Positions 39,383-48,118 of a stretch of 64,000 nt of DNA are shown one piece after another. The DNA is taken from positions 1-64,000 of the forward strand of contig JBAZKW010000001.1 of NCBI GenBank assembly GCA_041650595.1. The letters are read 5' to 3'. The translations under genes and the position numbers were made by a program. The stretch is from CALFCX01 sp041650595 (lineage in GTDB: Bacteria > Margulisbacteria > WOR-1 > JAKLHX01). Each line of letters begins with the position of its first letter. Within the stretch, counting starts at the first letter, position 1. The notes under the pieces are model-generated. The model did not search any database and was not told where the DNA came from. It saw nothing but the letters and a program-made list of their open reading frames with translations.

Positions 39383-42042
39383 TCAGCGAAATGCAAAAAG
39401 CATACGACCCCAAGGGAATAGAAGAGAAATGGTATAAAAAGTGGGAAGACGGCGGTTTTTTTTCTCCTGATCTTACTTCCGGCAAAGACGGCCCTGCTTT
39501 TTCGATAGTTATACCCCCTCCAAATGTGACAGGCTCTCTGCATATGGGACATGCTCTCGATAATGCTCTGCAGGATATCCTGGCGCGCTTTAAGCGCATG
39601 CAGGGTTTTAAAGTACTTTGGCTGCCTGGAACGGACCATGCGGGAATAGCCACTCAAAATGTCGTTGAAAAATCCCTTCTTAAAGAAGGGATAAAAAAAG
39701 AGGGCCTTGGCAGGGAAGAATTTTTGAAAAGGGTCTGGGAATGGAAGGAAAAATACGGCGGAAATATTACAAGGCAGCTCCGCAGGCTGGGCGCCTCCTG
39801 CGACTGGAGCAGAGAGCGTTTTACAATGGACGAGGGGTTGTCCAGAGCGGTCCGCAAGGCTTTTGTGTCTCTTTATAAAGAGGGGCTTATTTACAAAGGC
39901 AAGCGTATGGTCAACTGGTGTCCCAGGTGTACAACGGCAATATCTGATATAGAAGTAGAGCACGAAAGCAAAAAAGGCAGTCTTTGGCACATAAAATACA
40001 AAATAGACGGAAGCAGCTCCTTTGTAACGGTTGCCACCACAAGGCCCGAAACCATGCTGGGCGATACCGCTGTCGCGGTAAATCCTGAGGATGAAAGATA
40101 TTCTCATCTTGCCGGCAAAATGCTGGTGCTGCCTTTGGTAGGGAGAAAGATCCCAGTGATAAAGGATGATTTTGTAGATCCTGCGTTCGGGACCGGTGCG
40201 GTAAAGATTACCCCGGCCCATGATCCTAATGATTTTGAAATGGCGGTACGGCATAATCTCCCGAAGATCAATATTCTGACTCCCGGCGGCAAAATAACAC
40301 TGGAGGATTTTGCGGCTGATGAAAAGAATAATATTTTAGGGTATGAAGGTCTGGACAGGAGTAAAGCACGGGCGAGTATTGTTGCGGAGCTTGAAGAAAA
40401 AGGGTTTTTGGAAAAGATCGAGGACTACGGAAATAATGTAGGCAAATGCTACCGCTGCAAGACCGAAATAGAACCCTATCTTTCGGACCAATGGTTCGTA
40501 AAAGTCGCGCCTCTTGCTGAGGCAGCGATAAAAGCCGTTGAAAGCGGCGGCATAAAATATGTGCCGGACCGTTGGACAAAAGTATATCTTGATTGGATGA
40601 CCAATTTACGCGACTGGTGTATTTCTCGGCAGATATGGTGGGGGCACAGAATACCGGTCTGGTACTGCGCTTGCGGCGAGATAATCGTTTCTGAACAGGA
40701 TCCCACAAGTTGTCCGTCTTGCGGCAGCAAAAATATAACACAAGACAGCGATGTTTTGGACACTTGGTTTTCGTCATCGCTGTGGCCTTTTTCCACACTA
40801 GGCTGGCCAGATGATACCGCTGACCTTAAAACCTTTTATCCGACAAGCGTGCTCATAACCGGTTATGACATTATTACTTTCTGGGTCTCAAAGATGATAA
40901 TGATGGGCCTCAAATTCATGGGAAAAGAACCATTTAAAAAGGTTTTTATACACGGGCTTATTAGGGATGTTTCCGGCAAAAAGATGAGCAAGTCGCTCGG
41001 GAATGTGATCGACCCGCTGGACGTGATAGAGCACGCCGGAGCGGATGCTCTGAGGTTTTCTCTGGTATCTTTGGCCACGGCCGGCGGACAGGACCTAAAG
41101 CTTGCCGAGGAAAAGATAACAGAGGGCAGGAACTTTGCCAACAAGATATGGAATGTTTCAAGGTTTGCTCTAATGCAGGATGGCAATGATCTTTCGACGG
41201 ATTTTGACAAAAAAGAGCTGACTCTTGCGGATAGGTGGATACTTTCCAGGTTGGATGATACGGTCGTTCAGATAACGGATCTTCTGGAAAACCTGGAATT
41301 CGGAGAAGCCGCCCGCCGGCTCTATGAATTTGTCTGGAGCCAGTTCTGCGACTGGTATGTCGAGCTTTCAAAAATCTCCCTTTACGGGGGGACAGGAAAA
41401 AAGAACACGCTGAAAGTCCTTAATTTTGTGCTTATAAACACTTTGAAACTTCTTCATCCGTTCATGCCTTTTGAGACGGAGGAGATCTTTATGCGCATTT
41501 GTCCGGACTTAAGATCGATAATGCTGGAGCCTTGGCCGAGAAATGACAATAGTCTCGGCGATAAAGAAACCGAGCGGATAATTTCTTTGGTAATTGAGGC
41601 GATAAGAGCGATAAGGAACATAAGGGCGGAGATGAATGTCCCTGCGAGCAGTGAAATAGAAGTAATAATAGCTGCCGGAGAAAATATTCGGGCTTTTGAA
41701 GACTCTGCAGGCTATATCAAAGCGCTAATAAAAGCAAAAGATATCAAGATCTGTGCAAAGCTTGATTCCAAACCTTTGCGCAGCGCCATGGCCGCGGCAT
41801 CTTCCGCACAGATATATGTTCCGCTCGGCGGGCTTATTGATATAGAAAAAGAGTGCGGCCGCCTGGAAAAAAATATTGCCGATATGACTGTTTTGATAGA
41901 ACGCACTCACGGAAAACTATCCAATCCCGATTTTGTTAACAGGGCAAAGAAAGAACTTGTAGAGGCGGAAAAGAGCAAGCTGGAGAACCTTGTTGCAAGA
42001 AAAGAACTTATTAATGACCGCTTGAAAAGCTTAAAAGACTAG
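39379..42042 (+). CDS. valS: Valyl-tRNA synthetase
   Basis: 887 aa from ATG 39379 (ATGA overlap with the previous gene). It charges tRNA-Val and edits threonine. Class I signatures: HIGH-type PNVTGSLHMGHALDNAL at about 47-63 and KMSKS in 'VSGKKMSKSLGNVIDP' at about 530. The editing domain has TTRPETMLGDTAVAV. A zinc-type Cys set (CACGE...CPSCGSK) lies near 435-460. The C-terminal coiled coil (LIDIEKECGRLEKNIADMTV onwards) is present, so the enzyme is full length. Its stop TAG lies in the palindrome ACTAGT, which also holds the stop of the convergent ymdB-like gene. Confidence 0.97.
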   Translation: MISEMQKAYDPKGIEEKWYKKWEDGGFFSPDLTSGKDGPAFSIVIPPPNVTGSLHMGHALDNALQDILARFKRMQGFKVLWLPGTDHAGIATQNVVEKSLLKEGIKKEGLGREEFLKRVWEWKEKYGGNITRQLRRLGASCDWSRERFTMDEGLSRAVRKAFVSLYKEGLIYKGKRMVNWCPRCTTAISDIEVEHESKKGSLWHIKYKIDGSSSFVTVATTRPETMLGDTAVAVNPEDERYSHLAGKMLVLPLVGRKIPVIKDDFVDPAFGTGAVKITPAHDPNDFEMAVRHNLPKINILTPGGKITLEDFAADEKNNILGYEGLDRSKARASIVAELEEKGFLEKIEDYGNNVGKCYRCKTEIEPYLSDQWFVKVAPLAEAAIKAVESGGIKYVPDRWTKVYLDWMTNLRDWCISRQIWWGHRIPVWYCACGEIIVSEQDPTSCPSCGSKNITQDSDVLDTWFSSSLWPFSTLGWPDDTADLKTFYPTSVLITGYDIITFWVSKMIMMGLKFMGKEPFKKVFIHGLIRDVSGKKMSKSLGNVIDPLDVIEHAGADALRFSLVSLATAGGQDLKLAEEKITEGRNFANKIWNVSRFALMQDGNDLSTDFDKKELTLADRWILSRLDDTVVQITDLLENLEFGEAARRLYEFVWSQFCDWYVELSKISLYGGTGKKNTLKVLNFVLINTLKLLHPFMPFETEEIFMRICPDLRSIMLEPWPRNDNSLGDKETERIISLVIEAIRAIRNIRAEMNVPASSEIEVIIAAGENIRAFEDSAGYIKALIKAKDIKICAKLDSKPLRSAMAAASSAQIYVPLGGLIDIEKECGRLEKNIADMTVLIERTHGKLSNPDFVNRAKKELVEAEKSKLENLVARKELINDRLKSLKD

Positions 42043-42842
42043 TTTTTTTCGCTTTCTTGCAGAGTTTCTTCCACGATCTTAAAGATCCTTTTTATTTCAG
42101 AAGCTTTCCCCGTGCTTTCGTCGGCTGTTATCAATACAGCGTTAAAGACCCAGGGGCCTGTTTTTGCCGGCTCAAACCTTCTTGGTATAAGCGTCAAAAA
42201 CTTTTCTAATATAGGGGCAATTTCCACTCCTATTACGGAGTTATAAGCGCCCACCATACCGGTATCCGAAATATAAGCGGTACCGCCCGGCAGGATCCTT
42301 TCATCTGCCGTCTGCACATGGGTATGTGTTCCGATAACGGCGCTCACGCGCCCGTCCAGGTACCATCCCATCGCATATTTTTCCGAAGTGGCTTCAGCAT
42401 GAAAATCGGCGATAATTATTTTAGTTTCTTTTTTTAATTCACTTATCAGCCTGTCTGCAGAGCGGAAAGGGCAGTCGGCCTCTTTCATGAACACCCGCCC
42501 TAGCATGTTGATGATCCCCACGCCGTTTATCACGAGCTTTTCGGCGCCCGGAGTGCCGGGAGGATAATTTCCGGGCCTTATTATCCGGGAGCAGTGTTCG
42601 ATCTCTTTCAGAAATTCCTTGTTATGCCAAGAGTGATTGCCCAGCGTTACAGCGTCTATTCCGGTCTCCAAAAGCTCCAGGTATTTCTTTTCGTTTATCC
42701 CCATGCCGGCAGCAATATTTTCACCGTTGGCTATAACAATATCCGGCACTAATTCCTTTTTCAGGTCAGGAAGGACCTTTTTTACGCAGGACCTTCCGGG
42801 TTTCCCGAAAACATCTCCGATAAATAGTATTTTCTTCATCAT
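42039..42842 (-). CDS. ymdB: YmdB-family metallophosphoesterase
   Basis: 267 aa of the TIGR00282/YmdB family, 2',3'-cyclic-nucleotide phosphodiesterases linked to RNA turnover and biofilm choice in Bacillus. Metal ligands are visible: FIGDVFGKPGR, ANGENIAAGMGI, TLGNHSWHN, 'IIADFHAEATSEKYAMGWYL', 'AVIGTHTHVQTADERILPGG' and 'YISDTGM'. ATG 42842 overlaps the stop of rny as ATGA, the same rny-ymdB order as in many Gram-positive and candidate-phylum genomes, which supports a joint role in RNA processing. It is convergent with valS, sharing the ACTAGT stop region. Confidence 0.95.
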   Translation of the reverse strand: MMKKILFIGDVFGKPGRSCVKKVLPDLKKELVPDIVIANGENIAAGMGINEKKYLELLETGIDAVTLGNHSWHNKEFLKEIEHCSRIIRPGNYPPGTPGAEKLVINGVGIINMLGRVFMKEADCPFRSADRLISELKKETKIIIADFHAEATSEKYAMGWYLDGRVSAVIGTHTHVQTADERILPGGTAYISDTGMVGAYNSVIGVEIAPILEKFLTLIPRRFEPAKTGPWVFNAVLITADESTGKASEIKRIFKIVEETLQESEKN

Positions 42843-44386
42843 TTGGCCGTTTCGGTGGTTCTGGTCTCTCTCATTACCGTTACTCTTATTTCTCCCGGGT
42901 ACTCAAGATCCGCCTCGATCTTCCTGGCTATATCGTAAGCGAGCTTGGCGGACAACACATCGTCCACTTTTTCAGGTTTTACTATCACCCTTATTTCGCG
43001 GCCTGCTTGTATAGCAAAGGATTTTTCTACGCCCTCGAAAGAGTTCGCTGTAGCCTCAAGATTTTCAAGCCTTTTTACATAAGCCTCCAGAGTATCCCTT
43101 CTGGCGCCCGGTCTTCCTGCCGAGATCGCATCAGACACCTGTATAAGTATTGCTTCGATAGTCTGAGGCTCTTCGTCGTTGTGATGCGCCAGTATCGCAT
43201 GGACCACTTCGGGTGATTCCCCCGCTTTTTGAGCGAATGCGGCACCCAGTTTGGGATGGGTGCCTTCCATTTCCTGGTCGATAGCTTTTCCTATGTCATG
43301 CAAAAGCGCGGCTCTTTTTGCGAGCCGGACATTTACTCCGAGTTCTGCGGCAAGCATACCGGCGAGCTTTGTCAGCTCTATAGAGTGGGCAAGCACATTT
43401 TGTCCGTAGCTGGTCCTAAAATGCAGCCGTCCCAGCAGCTGGATAAGGACCGGCGGCAGATTGTGGACGCCGCATTCGAGAGCCGCCTGTTCACCGTATT
43501 CCCACATTGCTACTTTGAGTTCCTGCTTGGACTTTTCGCACATTTCTTCGACTCTGGCCGGATGTATCCTGCCGTCGGCGATCAATTTTTCAAGCGTAAG
43601 CTTGGCGGTCTCTCTGCGCAGAGGATCAAAGCAAGACAGGATCACCGCGCCGGGAGTGTCGTCAACAATTAAGTCTACGCCGGTTGCCTGCTCAAATGCT
43701 CTTATATTCCTTCCTTCTTTTCCTATTATCCTTCCCTTCAGGTCATCACTCGGAAGATTGACGACAGTGACGGTCGATTCTATTACACTGTCCACTGCGC
43801 AGCGCTGAATAGCCGTTGTAAGTATTTCCCTGGCCCTTTTATCAGATTCTTTTTTGATCTGCTCTTCCTTTGCCTTTATTATAAGCGCCGCGTTCCTTTC
43901 GGCTTCTTTTGCTACATTTTCCAGGAACATTTTTGTGGCTTCGGATTTAGTGAGTCCGCTTAATTGTTCCAACACTTTTCTGGTCTCAGCTATCGTATTA
44001 AGAAGTTTTTCTTTGTCTTTTTCAAGCTGTTCGGCCTTCGATTTTACGGCCTGGTCCGTGGATTCGATCGTTTTTTCTTTCTGATCCAGATGTTCCTCTT
44101 TTTGGAGGAGGCGCTTTTCAAGCTGACTTATCTCCGCGTTTCTTTCTTTTCTTTCTTTTTCGATCTCCGCCCTGAGGCGAAGCGCTTCGTCCTTGGCTTC
44201 TATAAGCGCCTCTTTCCTTATTGCTTCGGATTCCCTTTTTGAATCTTCAAGCAGTTTTTTCGCTTTTTCTTCGGCTATCCGGATCTTTTGTTCCGTCATC
44301 TGCCTTTTTAGGAACAGATACACCACTCCCAGGCCGAAGACGATCAGCGCGGCCATGGCAAAATATATAAATAAAGTTAGTTCCAT
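42839..44386 (-). CDS. rny: Ribonuclease Y
   Basis: 515 aa. It is an endoribonuclease anchored in the inner membrane that starts mRNA decay. Seen: N-terminal membrane helix (about 4-25, LFIYFAMAALIVFGLGVVYL), long coiled coil (about 30-190), KH RNA-binding domain (about 205-270, GRIIGKEGRNIRAFEQATG) and HD metal domain with RAALLHDIGKAID and 'HHNDEEP'. AGGAGG precedes ATG 44386. It lies downstream of recA (36 nt) and is followed with overlap by the ymdB-like gene. Length and domain order are as usual. Confidence 0.97.
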   Translation of the reverse strand: MELTLFIYFAMAALIVFGLGVVYLFLKRQMTEQKIRIAEEKAKKLLEDSKRESEAIRKEALIEAKDEALRLRAEIEKERKERNAEISQLEKRLLQKEEHLDQKEKTIESTDQAVKSKAEQLEKDKEKLLNTIAETRKVLEQLSGLTKSEATKMFLENVAKEAERNAALIIKAKEEQIKKESDKRAREILTTAIQRCAVDSVIESTVTVVNLPSDDLKGRIIGKEGRNIRAFEQATGVDLIVDDTPGAVILSCFDPLRRETAKLTLEKLIADGRIHPARVEEMCEKSKQELKVAMWEYGEQAALECGVHNLPPVLIQLLGRLHFRTSYGQNVLAHSIELTKLAGMLAAELGVNVRLAKRAALLHDIGKAIDQEMEGTHPKLGAAFAQKAGESPEVVHAILAHHNDEEPQTIEAILIQVSDAISAGRPGARRDTLEAYVKRLENLEATANSFEGVEKSFAIQAGREIRVIVKPEKVDDVLSAKLAYDIARKIEADLEYPGEIRVTVMRETRTTETAK

Positions 44387-44422
44387 TGTTAGACCTCCTA
44401 AAAATACCGCCCGCGTTGACGG

Positions 44423-45463
44423 TTATTTTTTCTTTTTTGTTTCTTCTTTTTCCTTTGCTTTTTCGTCAGCCGTACTTGGGTCTATGTTTTTTCTTACGGC
44501 GCTTTCAATTTTTGCGAAAAGGTCCTTGCGTTCTTTGAGCGCGCCCACGCTGTTTTCCCATCCTACAGCGAGCTTTTCGTTGCCGATTGAATATGTAGCT
44601 CCGCTTTTTTGGACTATGTTAAGATTGACCGCGATCTCGAGCAGGTCCGCCTCTTTGTCGATGCCTTTTCCGTGGATCAAAACGAAATATGCTTCTTTGA
44701 AAGGCGGAGCGACCTTGTTCTTTACTACTTTTACCCTTACCCGGGACCCTACAATTTTATCTCCCTCCTTTATCTTTTCCGCCTGTCTTACATCAAGCCT
44801 TACCGAAGAATAGAACTTGAGCGCTCTGCCTCCGGGCGTTACTTCGGGATTGCCGAACATTATGCCGACTTTTTCTCTCAGCTGGTTGATGAAGATCACT
44901 ATAGTTTTTGACTTACTGATAACGGAAGTAAGCTTTCTCATTGCTTTTGACATGAGGCGCGCCTGAAGCCCTACCTGCATGTCGGACATCTCTCCGTCGA
45001 CTTCGGCTTTGGGTACGAGCGCGGCCACTGAGTCAACCACGATCACGTCCACCGCGCCGCTCCTCACAAGCGTTTCGCAGATCTCAAGGGCCTGTTCCCC
45101 GAAGTCCGGCTGCGATATCAAAAGATTATTGATATCTACCCCTATATTTTTTGCGTAAACGGGATCAAGGGCGTGTTCCGCATCAATGAATGCCGCTACG
45201 CCTCCTTTTCTTTGGGCGGATGCGACGACATGAAGGGAAACGGTCGTTTTTCCTCCCGCTTCCGGTCCGTAGATCTCTATTATCCTTCCTCTCGGCAGTC
45301 CCCCTACGCCTAGAGCGGCATCCAGGGAGATCGATCCGGTGGGAATGGATTCAACCGTAAACTTTGTCGAATCCCCCATCTTCATTATTGCTCCCTTGCC
45401 GTAGCTTTTTTCGATCTGAGAGATCGCAGTCCCGAGCGCCTTACTTTTTTCGTCTTGAGCCAT
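44423..45463 (-). CDS. recA: Recombinase A
   Basis: 346 aa from ATG 45463, which has AAAGGAGA in front and the usual MAQDEKSKALGTAISQIEKS start; an upstream in-frame start at 45499 is rejected. It forms filaments on single-stranded DNA and drives strand exchange and the SOS response. Walker A is GPEAGGKTT (a GPESSGKT variant), followed by AAFIDAEHALDP, VIVVDSVAALVPKAE and IFINQLREKVGIMFGNPE. The Lys/Glu-rich C-tail is present. A 21-bp sequence 37-57 nt upstream of the ATG is identical to one in front of the ORF6N gene (56708-56728). The order pgsA-cinA-recA-rny-ymdB is the common Firmicute-like arrangement. Confidence 0.97.
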   Translation of the reverse strand: MAQDEKSKALGTAISQIEKSYGKGAIMKMGDSTKFTVESIPTGSISLDAALGVGGLPRGRIIEIYGPEAGGKTTVSLHVVASAQRKGGVAAFIDAEHALDPVYAKNIGVDINNLLISQPDFGEQALEICETLVRSGAVDVIVVDSVAALVPKAEVDGEMSDMQVGLQARLMSKAMRKLTSVISKSKTIVIFINQLREKVGIMFGNPEVTPGGRALKFYSSVRLDVRQAEKIKEGDKIVGSRVRVKVVKNKVAPPFKEAYFVLIHGKGIDKEADLLEIAVNLNIVQKSGATYSIGNEKLAVGWENSVGALKERKDLFAKIESAVRKNIDPSTADEKAKEKEETKKKK

Positions 45464-45499
45464 GTTGAGTCTCCTTTCTTTTTTTATTCCGTCAAACAT

Positions 45500-45592
45500 T
45501 TCCCAGCAATTATCCCGCCAAACTCACCCCCAAGCTTCGCTAATGCTCAGCTTCTCCCCCTCTCTTATAAAGAGAGGGGGTTGGGGGGAGAA
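45500..45592. repeat. Shared 21-bp element plus palindromic repeat between recA and cinA
   Basis: 45500-45520 is the 21-bp element also found at 56708-56728. From 45521 a CCCCCTCTC-family palindrome follows (AACTCACCCCC ... CCCCCTCTCTT/AAGAGAGGGGG), as at 31379-31448. Confidence 0.7.
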
Positions 45593-46144
45593 TTATGTCT
45601 CCTGTCCCGTCAGATGCATCCACAAAAGCCCCAGGGCAGCTTGAGCTGCTTTTTCCCTGATCTCTTTCCTGGAGCCCTGGAAGTTGAACTCTTTACACTG
45701 AGAGCCTTTTTCTTCCGATATAGCTATAAATGTCAACCCTATCGGCTTGGGAGGGGTGACTGTCGATGGCCCCGCCACTCCCGTAGCCGAAAGTCCGATG
45801 GTTGTCCTGAATTTTTTTCTAATATTTTCTGCCAATATTTCGGCCACTTGACGGTTTACGGGGCCTTCTTTGGCAATAATTGAAGCCGGCACCGCCAGTT
45901 CCGTAACTTTTATCCTGTTTGTATAGCAGACTATTCCGCCGGAAAAATATTCGGAAGCTCCGGGAAAAGAGCTTATCCTTTCGCAAATCAATCCTCCGGT
46001 AAGCGATTCGGCCACCGAAAGCGAGAGCTTTTCTCTTTTCATCAAATTGGCCAGTTCTTCATCGGTTGTCTTTCCTATGGCCGAGAACATCTTGCTCATA
46101 AAGCCCTCTATTTGCACCTCGGCGGTTTTTTCCTGTTCTTCCAT
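45593..46144 (-). CDS. pncC: Nicotinamide-nucleotide amidase (CinA C-terminal domain protein)
   Basis: 183 aa, carrying only the CinA/PncC C-terminal domain; the N-terminal molybdopterin-like domain of full CinA is missing. It deamidates NMN to NaMN in NAD salvage. Family motifs: LSVAESLTGGLICERI at about 41-56, 'FSGGIVCYTNRIK', 'TTIGLSATGVAGPSTVTPPK' with the 'GxVFIAI'-like strand. A preceding stretch of about 35 residues is unlike the family and may be an extension. ATG 46144 directly abuts the pgsA stop, so both are in one transcript, followed by recA after the repeats. Confidence 0.92.
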   Translation of the reverse strand: MEEQEKTAEVQIEGFMSKMFSAIGKTTDEELANLMKREKLSLSVAESLTGGLICERISSFPGASEYFSGGIVCYTNRIKVTELAVPASIIAKEGPVNRQVAEILAENIRKKFRTTIGLSATGVAGPSTVTPPKPIGLTFIAISEEKGSQCKEFNFQGSRKEIREKAAQAALGLLWMHLTGQET

Positions 46145-46145
46145 C

Positions 46146-46661
46146 TCAAATCTCTCCCGTATCTACCTGCTTATAATACTCCCACCCGGAATATAGGCAC
46201 AATAATAGCGAAATCGAAAATAGTATCTTCCAAAACGGCAGATCAAGTATCATAAAAACTATTGTAACCATTTGACTTGCTGTTTTCCATTTTCCGAGTT
46301 CGCTCGCGGCGATGATCCTGCCGCTTTTGGCGGCCCATACGCGAACTCCCATAACAAGAAAATCTCGGGCGATTATGAGCAGCGCGAATATGGCCCACAG
46401 TGTTCCTGTCTCTACGAATACGATGAAAGCGCAGTACACAAGGAGCTTGTCGGCCAGGGGATCCATAAGCGCTCCGAAAGCGCTTGACTGGCCCATTTTT
46501 CTGGCCAAATATCCGTCAAGCGTGTCGGAAAGAGCCAGCAGCAAAAATAACGCCGCGGCGATCAGCTTATGTGAAAAAAGAGACTGGCTGGACAGCAAAA
46601 AGTATATGAAGAAGGGGGTAAAGGCTATTCTTGCTAAAGTTATGCGGTTAGGAATGGTCAC
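46146..46661 (-). CDS. pgsA: CDP-diacylglycerol-glycerol-3-phosphate 3-phosphatidyltransferase
   Basis: 171 aa with a GTG start at 46661 (MTIPNRITLARIAFTPFFIY). It makes phosphatidylglycerophosphate, the committed step to phosphatidylglycerol. The CDP-alcohol phosphotransferase motif D-G-x2-A-R-x8-G-x3-D-x3-D is complete: DTLDGYLARKMGQSSAFGAL followed by MDPLADK. Four to five membrane segments fit an inner-membrane enzyme. A likely promoter (TGCTATAAT) lies about 205 nt upstream at 46866-46871, giving a long leader. It heads the pgsA-pncC-recA-rny-ymdB series. No strong ribosome-binding site is seen before the GTG. Confidence 0.95.
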   Translation of the reverse strand: MTIPNRITLARIAFTPFFIYFLLSSQSLFSHKLIAAALFLLLALSDTLDGYLARKMGQSSAFGALMDPLADKLLVYCAFIVFVETGTLWAIFALLIIARDFLVMGVRVWAAKSGRIIAASELGKWKTASQMVTIVFMILDLPFWKILFSISLLLCLYSGWEYYKQVDTGEI

Positions 46662-46999
46662 GGCATCTAGGTCCGATGCCGATATCTAAAGAGATGTCTT
46701 TTCTTCCGCATGCAAAACGGTTTGATCCTGTTCTATTTCTATACATTCTGCTAAAAAACTCCTTGATATCAGCTTTTTTTGTATATCTCCTGAAAAACAG
46801 GGCGCAAAACCCCTTAATTGTATGCGCTCGGACTTTCTAAAGAGATGTCAGTATTCTTACCATAAATTATAGCATATTGGTCAAATGGGAAGGAAGGCAC
46901 GCTACGCTACGGCTCGCTCGCTTCACTCGCTTACAGCTAACAGCTCCGGAGCCGTTAGCTGTAGGGCCGATGCAATCGGCCCGTGCTGTTAGCTTCTTC
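46662..46999. other. Gap between pgsA and rpoD: leader, -10 box and palindromic repeats
   Basis: No gene is seen. The pgsA leader (46662-46865) contains AAAGAGATGTC twice (about 46688 and 46839), 150 nt apart. An extended -10 box reading leftward, TGCTATAAT, lies at 46866-46874. From about 46888 to 46996 there are nested palindromes: ACAGCTAACAGCTCCGGAGC with its inverted partner, and GGGCCGAT / ATCGGCCC. The TAACAGCTCCGGAGCC core recurs at 53836-53851. These lie just downstream of rpoD and could terminate it. Confidence 0.55.
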
Positions 47000-48079
47000 C
47001 TACTTCAGATATTCCCTGAGCTTGCGGCTTCTGGTAGGATGTTTAAGCTTTCGCAGGGCTTTTGCTTCGATCTGACGGATCCTCTCCCTGGTCACTCTGT
47101 AAAGCTGTCCCACTTCTTCCAGTGTTCGCGGCCGGCCGTCTTCAAGCCCAAACCTGAGCTTTAGAACGGTTTTTTCCCTGTCGGACAGGGAATTCATGAC
47201 TTCTTCCAGGTCGTCCCTCAGCATGCCGTGTAGAACCGTCTCATCGGGATGAGCTATCGAATAATCCTCGACAAAATCACCCAGATGCGAGCTTTCTTCG
47301 TCGCCGATCGGGATCTCAAGGGACAGCGGCAGCTGCGATACTTTTGTTATTTCTCTGACTTTTTCAACGGATATCTTGGATTTTTTGGCTATTTCCTCTT
47401 CGGTCGGCTTTCTGCCGAGCTTTTGAAGAAGCATCCTGGTTATTTTTCGCAGTTTGTTTATTGTTTCCACCATGTGCACCGGGATCCTGATCGTGCGCGC
47501 CTGATCGGCGATAGATCTGGTTATAGCCTGGCGTATCCACCAGGTAGCATAGGTTGAGAATTTAAATCCCTTGCGATAATCAAATTTTTCAACGGCCCGT
47601 ATAAGTCCCAGATTGCCTTCCTGTATCAGGTCCAGAAAAAGCATCCCTCTGCCGGTATATTTTTTTGCAATGCTTACGACGAGCCTAAGATTTGAATTGA
47701 CCAGCTTGTGTTTTGCTCTCATGTCGCCTTTTTTGATCGCTTTTGCCAAATCGACCTCTTCTTTAAAAGTGAGCAGGGGAAATTTTCCGATCTCGCGCAG
47801 GTACATCTTTACGGTATCATCCACTCCGGAACTTTTTATTTCCTCGTTGAGATGGGCGATGCTTACTTCTTCCTCGTGGAACTGTTTTTTTATCTTATCA
47901 GCGCTTATATCGGCGTTCTTGAGGATATATTCTATATCATCTATATTTTTTGACGGGTCCGGATACACGGAAATATATTCTTCAGGGGACACAAAACCTT
48001 TTTTGTCCTCGAATTTCCTTCTTCCGGGTCCCGCGGTTTGTTTTTGGACCATCTTAACCTCCTTGGGTTTTTTGGGCAT
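47000..48079 (-). CDS. rpoD: Primary RNA polymerase sigma factor
   Basis: 359 aa; the short form without most of region 1.1 and without the long non-conserved insert, like SigA. Regions 1.2 to 4.2 are clear: 'DDTVKMYLREIGKFPLLT' (1.2), 'LVNSNLRLVVSIAKKYTGRG' (2.1-2.2), 'FKFSTYATWWIRQAITRSIA' (2.3-2.4, -10 recognition), region 3 and 'TLEEVGQLYRVTRERIRQIE' (4.2, -35 recognition). It follows dnaG in the primase-sigma arrangement of the macromolecular synthesis operon, without a visible rpsU. It would read the TTGACA/TATAAT-type promoters in this window. The sigma-28-type sites need a different factor, which is not encoded here. Confidence 0.95.
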   Translation of the reverse strand: MPKKPKEVKMVQKQTAGPGRRKFEDKKGFVSPEEYISVYPDPSKNIDDIEYILKNADISADKIKKQFHEEEVSIAHLNEEIKSSGVDDTVKMYLREIGKFPLLTFKEEVDLAKAIKKGDMRAKHKLVNSNLRLVVSIAKKYTGRGMLFLDLIQEGNLGLIRAVEKFDYRKGFKFSTYATWWIRQAITRSIADQARTIRIPVHMVETINKLRKITRMLLQKLGRKPTEEEIAKKSKISVEKVREITKVSQLPLSLEIPIGDEESSHLGDFVEDYSIAHPDETVLHGMLRDDLEEVMNSLSDREKTVLKLRFGLEDGRPRTLEEVGQLYRVTRERIRQIEAKALRKLKHPTRSRKLREYLK

Positions 48080-48118
48080 GACTAAACGTCACCCTTATAT
48101 CTATCGTAAAAAAACACG